A DNA stretch of 64,000 nucleotides, taken from contig JASGJA010000013.1 in NCBI GenBank assembly GCA_049840935.1, forward strand, positions 45,395 through 109,394. Reading direction: 5' to 3'. This document shows positions 16,494-26,341 of this stretch, one piece after another. A program made the position numbers and the translations under genes. Every line of letters starts with the position of its first letter. Position 1 is the first letter of the stretch. Source of the stretch: Mesorhizobium_G sp049840935. GTDB taxonomy: Bacteria; Pseudomonadota; Alphaproteobacteria; Rhizobiales; Rhizobiaceae. A model generated the notes under the pieces. The model was not told where the DNA came from and did no database searches. It saw nothing but the letters and a program-made list of their open reading frames with translations.

Positions 16494-17375
16494 TCAGTGC
16501 CGGTGGCCAGCTTCGTAAAGTTTGATCTCTTCGAACACGGCTTCACGCACACCGTCGCGGCCCAGAGCCATGTGAAGGTTTGCGCCTACGAAACCAGCCG
16601 GTGAGCCGCAGTCGAATGTGCGACCGGCAAACTCAAACGGACGGATTTCTTGCGAACCGAGCAGCGAAATAATCGCGTCGGTGAGCTGGATTTCGCCACC
16701 CGCGCCCGGCTTCTGGTTCTCAAGATAGTTGAAAACTTCCGGCTGAAGAACATAGCGACCCGAAATGAACAGGTTCGACGGAGCCGTGCCGGGGGCGGGC
16801 TTTTCGACCATCCCGGTGATGAGCGGGCCGTCCTTGCCATCTGCCAGCGACACGATTCCGAACTTATGCGCCAGAGCCGGGTCGACCTGTTCGACCGCGA
16901 GGACGTTGCCGCCGTGCTTCTCGTAGATGTCGATCATGGATTTCAGGCAGGGCTCCGAATCCACCATGAGCATGTCGGGCAGCATGACCGCAAACGGTTC
17001 ATCCCCAACAATATGGCGAGCGCTCCACACCGCATGGCCGAGGCCCTTGGCTTCCTGCTGTCGCACGAATGACATTGCGCCGACGGTCGGAACGCCTTTT
17101 GAAAGCGCTTCGGCAATTGCATCCTTGCCATTGCGGCGCAGGGAAGTGTCAAGCTCGAACGCATGATCGAAATGGTCTTCGATGGCGGCCTTCATACGGC
17201 CCGTGACCATGATAATGTGCTCGATGCCGGAAGCGTAGGCTTCGGCAACGATATAGTCCAGCACAGGGCGGTCAACGATGGTGAGAAGTTCTTTTGGCAC
17301 ACTCTTTGTGGCCGGCAACATTCGGGTGCCGAAACCGGCTACAGGGATAACTGCTTTCCGAATTTTCTGCGTCAT
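16494..17375 (-). CDS. galU: UTP-glucose-1-phosphate uridylyltransferase
   Basis: A 293-residue nucleotidyltransferase making UDP-glucose. The signature VIPVAGFGTRMLPATKSVPKE (read in parts) and VEKP are intact, and the length is typical. The ATG at 17375 matches homologue starts (MTQKIRKAVIPVAG); the longer open frame is unsupported. It is divergent from the cyclic glucan synthase gene, whose substrate is UDP-glucose, and the two promoters share a 189-base gap. Confidence 0.94.
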   Translation of the reverse strand: MTQKIRKAVIPVAGFGTRMLPATKSVPKELLTIVDRPVLDYIVAEAYASGIEHIIMVTGRMKAAIEDHFDHAFELDTSLRRNGKDAIAEALSKGVPTVGAMSFVRQQEAKGLGHAVWSARHIVGDEPFAVMLPDMLMVDSEPCLKSMIDIYEKHGGNVLAVEQVDPALAHKFGIVSLADGKDGPLITGMVEKPAPGTAPSNLFISGRYVLQPEVFNYLENQKPGAGGEIQLTDAIISLLGSQEIRPFEFAGRTFDCGSPAGFVGANLHMALGRDGVREAVFEEIKLYEAGHRH

Positions 17376-17564
17376 ACTTTGATCCCGTCTGAAAATAGCC
17401 CTGTTTGGGCGCAACCACGAGCTTCCGCAAGCGTTTCTTGCCGCTAAGTCAAACTGATGTAGAAATTGTGTCGATAGACGTTGCGATTGAACCAATCGCG
17501 TTTAAGACGGAAAGTTCCCGCCAGCGTTTCAGGACGCAAGCATGTTTCGAACGGAAGTGTTTTC

Positions 17565-20500
17565 ATGAATGCTCATGCGCGTACAGATGCGAGCGCCACA
17601 ACGGCTCCGCTTCTTCCCGTTGCAGAAGTGCCAATTCGCGCCAATTTCCTCGATGAAGAAAGATTGCGCAAGCTGGGCGAAAGTCTGGCCAAGGGCGAAT
17701 TGGACAGCTATTTCGGCCTGACGGAAACGGATTACCTTGCGCGCAACAAGGAAAACGCCGCAAAAATCCTTGAGGTTTATCTCTCCACAAACGCTGCGCA
17801 GGCCAAGGGCGAATCGATCACGCCCGCCGCGCAATGGCTGCTGGACAATAACTATCTTGTTGAAGAGACGATCTTTCAGATCAAGCGCGATTTACCGCCG
17901 CGCTTCCTTCGCGAACTGCCGAAAATGGATATCGGCAATGGCCAGCGCGTACCCCGCACATTGGCAATCGCTTGGCTCTATGTGGCCCATGTTGACAGCA
18001 CCGTCTCGTCCAACAGCTTCAAGGCTATTGTTGATGGCTTTCAGTCCGTGCAGCCGCTGCAAATCGGCGAACTTTGGGCGCTGCCATCGCTGCTGCGTTA
18101 TGTGCTGGTGGAAAATCTGCGCCGCCTTGCACAACGCGTGGGCCGTGCGCGCAACATGCGCCATCAGGCGAACGACCTTGCTGACAAGCTGCTGGCTCTG
18201 GACGACGAAGGCGATGTCGAGCTTCTGCGCAACTATACGGCACATGCACGCGACATAACTTTCGCAACTCAGTTGCTCTATCGCCTGCGGGATGGCTCGC
18301 AAAACGCGGGCAGGGCGCTGATGTGGCTGGAAGGCGAGCTGGAGGCGGCGGGCACAGACGCCGAGCAAATCACCGTCAGCGAACATCGCCAGCTTTCCAG
18401 CGGCAATGTCACGACCGGCAATATTATTCGCGGCCTGCGGCTCATCAATGACGTTGACTGGACGGTCTGGTTTGAGGAGGTCAGCCGCATCGATGCGTTG
18501 CTGCGCGAGCGCACGAATTTCGCGCAACTCGATTTCCAATCACGCGACCAATACCGCACCGTAGTTGAGGAACTGGCTCGCAGGGCCAAGAAGGCCGAGT
18601 ATGATGTTGCCGAGAAGGCTATTGATCTGGCCAGTCAGGCGGCCAGCGAGCCATTGCCCGAAGGGGTCGAGGATTGTCCGGCTGCGCGTCGGTCCGATGT
18701 AGGTTTTTTCCTCGTCGGTTCGCGCCGCAAGGAGCTTGAGCAGGCAATCGGCTTCAAGGTTCCGTTTTACCTGCGTTTTCGCCGCGCGTTTCAGGCGGCG
18801 GGGTGGATCGGCATATTCCTGCCTGTAATGGCAATCACCATGCTTTTGTTAGGCATGACGACTGCGGCGCTAGCTGCTGCTGGTCTTTCGACAACGGCAA
18901 TGGTGGTTCTGCTGCTGCTCTTTGCGCTGCCCGCCGGTGAAGGCGCGATGAGCATCTTCAATACGGTCGTGCTGCTGTTCCTCAAGCCGACGCGCTTTGT
19001 GGGATACGAATATAAGGATGGCGTGCCGGATGAGGCGCGCACGCTGGTCGTGGTGCCGACGCTGATCGGCTCGCGCGACGATGTGGATGAAGCGGTGCGC
19101 ACGATTGAGGTGCACCATCTGTCAAACATGCACGGCGATCTGCGCTTCGCTGTCCTATCCGACTGGCCGGATGCGCTGGAAGAAATTCGCCCGATCGACA
19201 AGGAAATTCTGGCATATGCGCAGGGAGAGATTGCCAAACTCAACGCGCGATATGAGAGCGAAACCCCGCTATTTCATCTGCTGCATCGCCGTCGCCTGTT
19301 CAACAAGGCGGAAGGCTTCTGGATGGGCTGGGAGCGCAAGCGCGGCAAGCTGCACGAACTGAACCTGCTGCTGCGCGGAGACAGCGATACGACGTTCATT
19401 CCGCCCGCGAGTCCGGTGCCCGCAGGCATTGTGCACGTCATGACGCTGGATGCAGACACCAAGCTGACGCGCGATACGGTCGCGCAGCTCGTCGGCAAGA
19501 TGATGCATCCGCTCAACAAGCCGATGATCGACGACGCGCGCGGTAAGGTGACGGCCGGTCACGCAATTATGCAGCCACGCATCACCGCATCGTTGACCAC
19601 CGGCGACAACGCCTCATTCTTCCAGCGCGTGTTCTCCGCACATCGTGGTCTTGACCCATATGTGTTCGCTGTTTCCGACCTGTACCAAGACCTGTTCGAT
19701 CAGGGCACGTTTACGGGCAAGGGTCTTTACCACGTCGATGCTTTTGAAACGGCGCTGAAGGGAAAAATTCCTGAAAATGCAATTCTGAGCCACGATTTGC
19801 TGGAAGGCTCTCTGGCGCGTGCGGCGCTTGTAACCGATGTCGAGGTGGTCGAGGATTACCCGACGCGTTATGCCGTCGATGCATCGCGTCAGCACCGCTG
19901 GGCGCGTGGTGACTGGCAGCTTCTGCCGTTCATTTTCGATCGCAAAATGGGCATTCCCGGCATTTCGCGCTGGAAGATGATCGACAATCTGCGCCGTTCG
20001 CTCACGCCGATTTTCTGGGTGCTGGCATCAATTGCGGGCTGGGCCTTGCTGCCGTTTACGCTGGCCGCACAATGGCAGGCATTGCTGATCCTCAGCCAGT
20101 TTATGGCACCGACCTTCGATATCGTGAACTCGATCATCCCCAAGACGCGCGAAATGACCTTCCGGGGACATGTTTCCGCGCTTGTCCGTGACGTTATTTT
20201 TGGTACGGCGATGGTCGTACTCAAGACCGTGCTGATGGCGCATACGGCCTGGATGATGGGCGACGCTATCCTGCGCACGTTCTATCGCCTGCATTTCAGC
20301 CATCAGCATTTGCTGGAATGGCGCACAGCCTCGCAGGCACAAAAGAGCGGCGGGAACACGATCAGTGCATACTACCGGCTGATGTATGGGGCGGTCTTAA
20401 TTGCCGCGATTGGCTTGCTCATACCCTTAGCCGCGCATTCGACGGGCGCGGTTGTGGCGCTTTTCTTCGCTCTGTTCTGGGCAGGTTCGCCAGCGTTCGC

Positions 20501-23500
20501 GTGGCTCATCAGCCGCTCGGCAGAGACGGACGACAGGCTCATTCTGGAAGCGGACGACCGGTGCAAGCTACGCAATATCGCACGGCGCACCTGGCACTAT
20601 TACGAAGTGCATGTGACGGCGGAGCACTCTTTCCTGCCTCCGGACAATATGCAGGAAGTGCCGGTTCCGGTTGTGGCGAACCGCACCTCGCCAACCAATG
20701 TCGGCGTCTATCTGCTGTCGGTGATTTCGGCGCGCGATTTTGGCTGGATTTCGATGCGAGACGCTGTTGAGCGCATGGAAGCCACACTCAGCACGCTGGA
20801 GCGCATGGAGCGGCATCGCGGACATCTGTACAATTGGTACGACACCAAGACGCTGCTGCCGCTGCACCCGCTGTATATTTCCAGCGTTGATAGCGGCAAT
20901 CTGGCCGGACATTTGATTACGATGGCTGCGGCTTGTGCCGAGTGGGCAGAAGCGCCGACGGTCTATCTGCAAGGCGATTTCGAGGGCATGCTGGACGTTG
21001 TCGGCGTGCTGGAAGAAAGCCTGCGTGTTGTGCCTGATGACCGCCGCACGTTGCGTCCACTTCGCCAGCGTTTGAGCGACCGCATTGACGGTATGCGCCG
21101 CGCGGTTCAAACCGTGCAGAGCGAGCCGGAAATGGCCTCCATCCGCACAATCAATCTGGCTGTGCTGGCGGGTGAAATCCGCAAGCTGGCGGATGGTATT
21201 CACCACGAGGCGGGAACTTCGCAGAGCGCGCAACTGGCCGATTGGGCGGCTATGCTGGAACGCACCGCCGAAGCGCATGTCGACGATTCTCATGGTGACA
21301 AGGAGCGTGTGGATGACATTCGCAAGCGCCTGAATGCAATTCGCGCCCGCGCCCGCGAGTTTGCGCTTGGCATGGATTTTTCGTTCCTGCTTAGCCGGGA
21401 TCGCAAGCTGCTCTCCATCGGCTATCGCGTGGAAGAGCATCAGCTTGACGAAAGCTGCTATGATCTTCTGGCATCCGAATGCCGTATGACCAGCCTTTAC
21501 GCCATTGCGAAGGGCGACATCCCGACCGACCACTGGTTTAAGCTTGGTCGCCCCATCGTGGAAATCGGCTTCTCCGGCGCGCTAATGTCGTGGTCAGGCT
21601 CGATGTTCGAATATCTCATGCCGCCGCTGGCCATGAAGGAACCTTCAGGCGGGCTGCTGAGCCAGACCAGCCACCTCATCATCAAGCGGCAGATTCAATA
21701 CGGAAACTCAAAGGGTATTCCGTGGGGCATTTCCGAAGCGGCTTACAACGCGCGCGACCATGAGATGACCTATCAGTACACCAACTTCGGTGTGCCGGGT
21801 CTCGGCCTCAAGCGTGGCCTTGCGCAGAACACTGTCATTGCACCCTACGCCACCATTCTGGCCGCGCAGTTCATGCCGCGTGAGGCGGTCGAAAACCTCG
21901 ACCGGCTGGCGTCTATCGGCGGTCTTGGCCGCTACGGTTACTACGACGCAATCGACTTCACGCCGCAGCGTGTGCCGGAAGGTGCGGATTGCGCCGTAGT
22001 TTACAACTACTATGCGCACCATCAGGGCATGTCGATTGCGGCGATTGCCAATGTGGTTTTCGAGGGCCGTCTGCGCGATCGTTTCCATAGCGATCCAATC
22101 ATCGAGGCTGCAGAATTGCTGCTTCAGGAAAAGGCGCCGCGCGACATTCCAATTGCCACCGTTCGCACGGAAGCCGACGAACGCGTCAAGGTCGATGTCG
22201 TCGAGCATACGCCGGATACGCGTCTGGTCATGGAGCCGCTGTCAGCCTTGCGCGCAACCGGCGTCATGTCCAACGGCAGCTATCAGGTCATGGTTGCAGC
22301 CACCGGTTCGGGCTACAGCCGCTGGAACGACCTTTCCGTCACGCGCTGGCAGGCGGATCCCACCGAAGATCGCCTCGGCACCTTCATCTTCCTGCGCGAT
22401 GTTTCGACGGGGGATTGGTGGTCTGCTACGGCGGAGCCGAAGATTGCGCCGGACGAAAAGACCAATGTACTGTTCAGCGATGACAAGGCGACGTTCAGCA
22501 AGCTGGTTGGTACGCTGCGCTCCGAGGTCGAATGCATTGTCGTTTCGGAAGGCAACGGCGAAGCGCGCCGCGTTACACTCTACAATGAAGGCACGACCGA
22601 CCGGCATATCGAACTGACGTCTTACGCCGAATTGGCGCTCGCCTATGAGGCGAACGACAGCGCGCATCCGGCTTTCTCAAAGATGTTTGTGAAGACCGAG
22701 ATCGCTGACAATGGCGGCGTTATTTTCGCGGAACGTCGTAAGCGCTCGGCGGGGGAGCCGGATATTGCACTGGCGCATTTTGTAACTGAGACGTCGGGCG
22801 GCTCCCGCGAAAGGGAGGCTGAAACAGACCGTCGCGCCTTCCTTGGTCGTGGGCGGACGATTGCCGACCCGGCTGCATTTGATAATCAAGAGCGTTTCGC
22901 CGGCAATCAAGGTTTTGTGCTGGATCCGGTCATGGCGATGCGCTGCCGCGTGCGCGTTCCAGCCAACAAGAAGGTGATGGTTACGTTCTGGACTGTTGTC
23001 GGCAAGGACCGCGCGGAGGTCGAAGGCTATCATTCGCAACTCAACCACCCTGACAGTTTCCAACGGCAGATGACGCTTTCGTGGACACGCTCGCAGGTGC
23101 AGACCCGCCATTGCGGCTTGAGCCTTTCTGATGCGGCGAATGTTCAGAAAATCGCGGGCTATCTGCTTTATCCCGAACGCTATCTGCGTATGCCGTCTGA
23201 CACGATTGCGCAGGGCATGGGCAGTCAGTCCGCGCTCTGGCCGATGGCGATTTCGGGCGACTTCCCGATTTTGGCGCTGCGCATCGCAGATGTTGCAGAC
23301 ATTGAAATCGTCGCTCAGGCGCTGCGCTATCAGGAATATATGCGCGCGCGCGGCCTGCTTGCCGATCTCGTGATAGTCAATGAGCAGGCGTCTTCCTATG
23401 TGCAGGATTTGCAGCAGGCTATTGAAAACCTGTGCGAAAACAGCCGTCTGCGCGGTCGCGAATATGGCCCGCGCCAGCACATTTTCGCGGTGCGCCGCGA

Positions 23501-26132
23501 TCTGATGGACCAGCATTCATACCGCACACTGCTGGCGGTCGCGCGCATCGTTCTGCACACGCGCAACGGCACTATTTTCGACCAGATCGAGCGTGCAGAA
23601 GCGGCAATCGTTCAGGAGCGCGAAACGCATGCTGTCGAAGTCATCAAGCCTGTCGACGGTTCGACCGCCACGCTTCCTGTTGCGCGTCAGCCCCGCAAAC
23701 CGGCGCGCGAGCCCGCGCCCGCTGATGGCTCAGGGCTTGCTTATTGGAACGGCATTGGCGGCTTCGACAAGAAAGGCGCTGAATATGTCGTGCGCCTGAC
23801 CGGCACGCGGCACACCCCGCAGCCATGGATCAACGGTATCTCCAACGAGAACTTTGGCTTCCATACTTCGTCTGAGGGCGCGTCGTTCACTTGGAGCCGC
23901 AACAGCCGCGACTTCCAGCTCACGCCGTGGTCCAACGATCCCGTATCGAACAGACCGGGCGAAGCGATCTATGTCGTGAACCGCGATACCGGCACGGCTT
24001 TCTCGCCGTTCGCGGCGGTGATGCGCGATCCCTCAATAACCTACGAGGCGCGGCACGGGCAGGGTTACAGCACCTTCAGTGCAGCGCGGGGCGGGTTGAG
24101 CGTCGAAGCAACGCAGATTGTCGACCCTGTCGATCCGGTGAAGATCACGCGCCTGAAACTCGCAAATACAAGCCGCTCGACGCTTCGTCTGCGCGTCTAT
24201 TCCTATGCAGAATGGGTGATGGGCAACAATCGCGCGCGCTCCGGTCCCGCAATCGTGCCTTCGCGTGACGAAGCTACCGGCGCGCTGTTCGCGGCCAATC
24301 CATACAGCCTCGATTTCGGCGACCGCGTTGCGTTCCTTGGCGCAAACCGGGATGCGCAATCCTTTACCGCAGACCGCGCCGAGTTTTTCGGAAGAGAGCG
24401 CAGCGTAGTTGCGCCGGGCGCGGTTCTGAATTGCCGCGACCTGAGCGGCAAGACGGAGGCGGGCGTTGATCCATGCGCGGCGCTCGCGCACGACATTGAA
24501 GTGCCTGCGGGTGGCGAAGTGATCATGCTGCTGTTGCTTGGCGATGCCGGTTCAACGGCGGAAGCGAGCCAGCTTGTCGCAAAACATCGCGAACGCGATT
24601 TTGACGAACGACTCGGTGAGATCGAGAAAAACTGGCGGGCATTCCTCGATACGTTACAGGTCGAGACGCCGGACCCAGCATTCGATGCGATGGTCAATAG
24701 CTGGCTCCCGTATCAGAGCTTGTCCTGCCGTATCCGCGCACGTTCGGCCTTCTATCAGTCGAGCGGTGCGTTCGGCTTCCGCGACCAGTTGCAGGACACG
24801 CTGGCGCTGATGCTGCAAGACCCATCGCTGGCGCGGGGCCAAATTCTCAACGCCGCGAGGCGTCAGTTTGCCGAGGGTGACGTGCAACACTGGTGGCTGC
24901 CTAGAACCGGGGCAGGCGTGCGCACGATCATTTCAGATGATGTGGCTTGGCTTGGCTATGCAGTCTCGCATTACATAGCCGTGACAGGTGATCGTGCAAT
25001 TCTCGATGAGCAAATTCCGTTCATCGAGGGGCAGGCGCTTCAACCCGGCCAGCATGATGCCTTCTTCACACCGGAAGTTTCCAAGACGCAGGCGCCGCTG
25101 TATGAGCATTGCGCGCGAGCGCTGGACCTTGCCATTAAGCGCACCGGCGAAACGGGCCTTCCGTTGATACTAGGCGGCGATTGGAACGACGGCATGAATA
25201 ATGTCGGCGTCGAGGGCCGTGGCGAAAGCGTGTGGCTCGGCTGGTTCCTGCTCAAGGTGCTGACGGATTTTGCGCCAATTGCGCGTGACCACGGCGACAC
25301 AAAGCACGCCGACGCATGGAAAAAACATGCTGCACGCCTGAAGCGTGCGCTGGAAAATGCCGCTTGGGATGGCGAGTGGTATCGGCGTGGCAGCTTCGAT
25401 GACGGTACACCGCTTGGCTCTCGCAGTTCCGGTGAGTGCAAGATCGACTCCATCGCACAGTCGTGGAGCGTGCTTTCGGGCGAGGGCGATGAAGCCCGGT
25501 CGCTTACTGCGATGGATGCGGTAAAACGCGACCTTGTCGATAACGAGCTGAAAATCATCAAGCTGTTTACGCCGCCCTTCGAGGATACTGCGCTCGATCC
25601 GGGGTACATCAAGGCCTATCCGCCGGGTGTGCGCGAAAACGGTGGCCAATACACCCATGCCGCAACGTGGGTGGTCTGTGCGCTAGCCGAACTTGGGCAG
25701 GCGGACGATGCCTATCGCTGCTTCTCTATGCTCAATCCGGTCAATCATGCGCTCACGGCAGAGGATGCAGAGCGCTATCGCGTCGAGCCATATGTCGTCG
25801 CAGCGGATGTTTATTCGGAAGGCGACAGGGCAGGGCGCGGCGGCTGGACATGGTATACCGGCTCCGCAGGCTGGCTCTACCGTGCCGCCGTTGAGTATAT
25901 TCTGGGCATACGTCGCACCGGTGAGGGGCTGACGATTAATCCTGTTATTCCGAGCAGTTGGAGTGGTTTTGCTGCGACTGTGCGCGTGGATGGCTCGGAA
26001 TATCGGATCAGCGTCGAGCGCAAGAAGGGCATTAAAGCCCGGAAACTGATGGTTGGTGGCAAAGATGCCGGCAATGTCATTCCAATCGGAAAAGGCAAAC
26101 CAGTGCAGGTGACGGTGCAAATTCCAGCCTGA
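17565..26132 (+). CDS. ndvB: Cyclic beta-1,2-glucan synthase
   Basis: Inner-membrane enzyme of 2855 residues that builds cyclic beta-1,2-glucan, as Brucella Cgs and rhizobial NdvB do. The N-terminal third is followed by membrane segments, a GT84 glycosyltransferase domain with the DAD motif at residues 629-631 and QHRW at 776-779, more membrane segments, and a long C-terminal GH94-like phosphorylase part that sets ring size (ends near VNGSEYRISVERKKG-like sequence). The ATG at 17565 has GGAAG upstream; an open frame of 28 more codons is unsupported. It neighbours galU (substrate supply) and ndvA (export), forming one functional unit. Confidence 0.96.
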   Translation: MNAHARTDASATTAPLLPVAEVPIRANFLDEERLRKLGESLAKGELDSYFGLTETDYLARNKENAAKILEVYLSTNAAQAKGESITPAAQWLLDNNYLVEETIFQIKRDLPPRFLRELPKMDIGNGQRVPRTLAIAWLYVAHVDSTVSSNSFKAIVDGFQSVQPLQIGELWALPSLLRYVLVENLRRLAQRVGRARNMRHQANDLADKLLALDDEGDVELLRNYTAHARDITFATQLLYRLRDGSQNAGRALMWLEGELEAAGTDAEQITVSEHRQLSSGNVTTGNIIRGLRLINDVDWTVWFEEVSRIDALLRERTNFAQLDFQSRDQYRTVVEELARRAKKAEYDVAEKAIDLASQAASEPLPEGVEDCPAARRSDVGFFLVGSRRKELEQAIGFKVPFYLRFRRAFQAAGWIGIFLPVMAITMLLLGMTTAALAAAGLSTTAMVVLLLLFALPAGEGAMSIFNTVVLLFLKPTRFVGYEYKDGVPDEARTLVVVPTLIGSRDDVDEAVRTIEVHHLSNMHGDLRFAVLSDWPDALEEIRPIDKEILAYAQGEIAKLNARYESETPLFHLLHRRRLFNKAEGFWMGWERKRGKLHELNLLLRGDSDTTFIPPASPVPAGIVHVMTLDADTKLTRDTVAQLVGKMMHPLNKPMIDDARGKVTAGHAIMQPRITASLTTGDNASFFQRVFSAHRGLDPYVFAVSDLYQDLFDQGTFTGKGLYHVDAFETALKGKIPENAILSHDLLEGSLARAALVTDVEVVEDYPTRYAVDASRQHRWARGDWQLLPFIFDRKMGIPGISRWKMIDNLRRSLTPIFWVLASIAGWALLPFTLAAQWQALLILSQFMAPTFDIVNSIIPKTREMTFRGHVSALVRDVIFGTAMVVLKTVLMAHTAWMMGDAILRTFYRLHFSHQHLLEWRTASQAQKSGGNTISAYYRLMYGAVLIAAIGLLIPLAAHSTGAVVALFFALFWAGSPAFAWLISRSAETDDRLILEADDRCKLRNIARRTWHYYEVHVTAEHSFLPPDNMQEVPVPVVANRTSPTNVGVYLLSVISARDFGWISMRDAVERMEATLSTLERMERHRGHLYNWYDTKTLLPLHPLYISSVDSGNLAGHLITMAAACAEWAEAPTVYLQGDFEGMLDVVGVLEESLRVVPDDRRTLRPLRQRLSDRIDGMRRAVQTVQSEPEMASIRTINLAVLAGEIRKLADGIHHEAGTSQSAQLADWAAMLERTAEAHVDDSHGDKERVDDIRKRLNAIRARAREFALGMDFSFLLSRDRKLLSIGYRVEEHQLDESCYDLLASECRMTSLYAIAKGDIPTDHWFKLGRPIVEIGFSGALMSWSGSMFEYLMPPLAMKEPSGGLLSQTSHLIIKRQIQYGNSKGIPWGISEAAYNARDHEMTYQYTNFGVPGLGLKRGLAQNTVIAPYATILAAQFMPREAVENLDRLASIGGLGRYGYYDAIDFTPQRVPEGADCAVVYNYYAHHQGMSIAAIANVVFEGRLRDRFHSDPIIEAAELLLQEKAPRDIPIATVRTEADERVKVDVVEHTPDTRLVMEPLSALRATGVMSNGSYQVMVAATGSGYSRWNDLSVTRWQADPTEDRLGTFIFLRDVSTGDWWSATAEPKIAPDEKTNVLFSDDKATFSKLVGTLRSEVECIVVSEGNGEARRVTLYNEGTTDRHIELTSYAELALAYEANDSAHPAFSKMFVKTEIADNGGVIFAERRKRSAGEPDIALAHFVTETSGGSREREAETDRRAFLGRGRTIADPAAFDNQERFAGNQGFVLDPVMAMRCRVRVPANKKVMVTFWTVVGKDRAEVEGYHSQLNHPDSFQRQMTLSWTRSQVQTRHCGLSLSDAANVQKIAGYLLYPERYLRMPSDTIAQGMGSQSALWPMAISGDFPILALRIADVADIEIVAQALRYQEYMRARGLLADLVIVNEQASSYVQDLQQAIENLCENSRLRGREYGPRQHIFAVRRDLMDQHSYRTLLAVARIVLHTRNGTIFDQIERAEAAIVQERETHAVEVIKPVDGSTATLPVARQPRKPAREPAPADGSGLAYWNGIGGFDKKGAEYVVRLTGTRHTPQPWINGISNENFGFHTSSEGASFTWSRNSRDFQLTPWSNDPVSNRPGEAIYVVNRDTGTAFSPFAAVMRDPSITYEARHGQGYSTFSAARGGLSVEATQIVDPVDPVKITRLKLANTSRSTLRLRVYSYAEWVMGNNRARSGPAIVPSRDEATGALFAANPYSLDFGDRVAFLGANRDAQSFTADRAEFFGRERSVVAPGAVLNCRDLSGKTEAGVDPCAALAHDIEVPAGGEVIMLLLLGDAGSTAEASQLVAKHRERDFDERLGEIEKNWRAFLDTLQVETPDPAFDAMVNSWLPYQSLSCRIRARSAFYQSSGAFGFRDQLQDTLALMLQDPSLARGQILNAARRQFAEGDVQHWWLPRTGAGVRTIISDDVAWLGYAVSHYIAVTGDRAILDEQIPFIEGQALQPGQHDAFFTPEVSKTQAPLYEHCARALDLAIKRTGETGLPLILGGDWNDGMNNVGVEGRGESVWLGWFLLKVLTDFAPIARDHGDTKHADAWKKHAARLKRALENAAWDGEWYRRGSFDDGTPLGSRSSGECKIDSIAQSWSVLSGEGDEARSLTAMDAVKRDLVDNELKIIKLFTPPFEDTALDPGYIKAYPPGVRENGGQYTHAATWVVCALAELGQADDAYRCFSMLNPVNHALTAEDAERYRVEPYVVAADVYSEGDRAGRGGWTWYTGSAGWLYRAAVEYILGIRRTGEGLTINPVIPSSWSGFAATVRVDGSEYRISVERKKGIKARKLMVGGKDAGNVIPIGKGKPVQVTVQIPA

Positions 26133-26185
26133 TATCCACAGGCTGCAAATTGTTTGTCTTAACCTTGCCATGTTGATCTGCTTTG

Positions 26186-26216
26186 ACCCTTCTCCTGAAG
26201 GTAGCGGGAGAAGGGT
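26186..26216. repeat. Small hairpin between ndvB and ndvA
   Basis: A 10-bp stem (26186-26195 with 26207-26216) has an 11-base loop. Its arms (accct tctcc type) resemble the ends of the 154-bp element, so it may be a decayed fragment of that family. No T run follows on the plus strand, so a terminator role is weak. Confidence 0.45.
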
Positions 26217-26341
26217 GTGCAAAAAATGCATACCCCCAATGCAACCATAACTGGCGTCAGACGTTGATTTTTGCCGCTGATAAATGTATCTGAATGCCTG
26301 GAATGGTGCAGTGCACAATCCCTAGGGAGAGGGAAAAGTCA